DNA from: an uncultured Campylobacter sp.
GTDB lineage: Bacteria > Campylobacterota > Campylobacteria > Campylobacterales > Campylobacteraceae
DNA length: 6,390 nucleotides
Assembly: GCA_937875715.1 (NCBI GenBank)
Contig: CALEHZ010000121.1
Location: 1-6,390 of the forward strand
Direction: 5' to 3'
The notes beneath the pieces are model-generated. The model was not told where the DNA came from and searched no databases. It saw nothing but the letters and a program-made list of their open reading frames with translations. Positions 6,358 through 6,390 of this stretch are shown here, in pieces. Each line of letters opens with the position of its first letter. Within the stretch, counting starts at the first letter, position 1. The translations under genes were made by a program, and so were the position numbers.

Positions 6358-6390
6358 AATCGCCGCAGTGCTAAAAAGGTAAAAAATTCA

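Noticed and set aside
1..6390. Phase-variable homopolymer tracts
   Set aside because: No long poly-G or poly-C run is seen; the longest A or T runs are ordinary for this base composition.

Overview
The window looks like a stretch of Campylobacter (Campylobacterota) chromosome. It is AT-rich, genes are packed with short overlaps, and purine-rich AAGGAG ribosome sites precede the two highly expressed genes. The proteins match Campylobacter-type families: a CadF/OmpA porin, a NapA-like Dps, and a paired set of bacterial dynamin-like proteins. Species cannot be fixed. The porin differs from C. jejuni CadF in its linker and in its fibronectin-binding motif, which argues against C. jejuni or C. coli.

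Layout. Positions 1-975 (minus) hold an OmpA-family outer membrane protein lacking only its last residues. Positions 976-1159 are a divergent promoter region. Positions 1160-1603 (plus) hold dps. Positions 1604-1850 lie between convergent genes and hold no credible gene. They are filled with 9-bp units TAAAATTCA in both orientations, which build four perfect copies of the 18-bp palindrome TGAATTTTATAAAATTCA, plus a small hairpin and one copy of a dispersed CATTGCGAG...GCAATC-type repeat. Positions 1851-6264 (minus) are a three-gene overlapping operon transcribed dsbI, then a long dynamin-like GTPase (DLP1-type, 683 aa), then a shorter one (DLP2-type, 595 aa). Positions 6265-6390 hold the presumed dsbI promoter, a 46-bp near-perfect palindrome from the same repeat family, and further shared repeat modules.

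How the genes fit together. The outer membrane protein links the outer membrane to peptidoglycan, and Dps protects DNA and stores iron. The operon couples an inner-membrane disulfide oxidase to a tandem dynamin-like pair of the kind that forms a membrane-tethering hetero-oligomer in C. jejuni. Why a disulfide oxidase should be translationally coupled to membrane-remodelling GTPases is not evident. The most unusual feature is the AT-rich palindromic repeat family at both ends of the operon. Its units carry RAATTY sites, the sequence known in C. jejuni as the methylation mark for natural DNA uptake.
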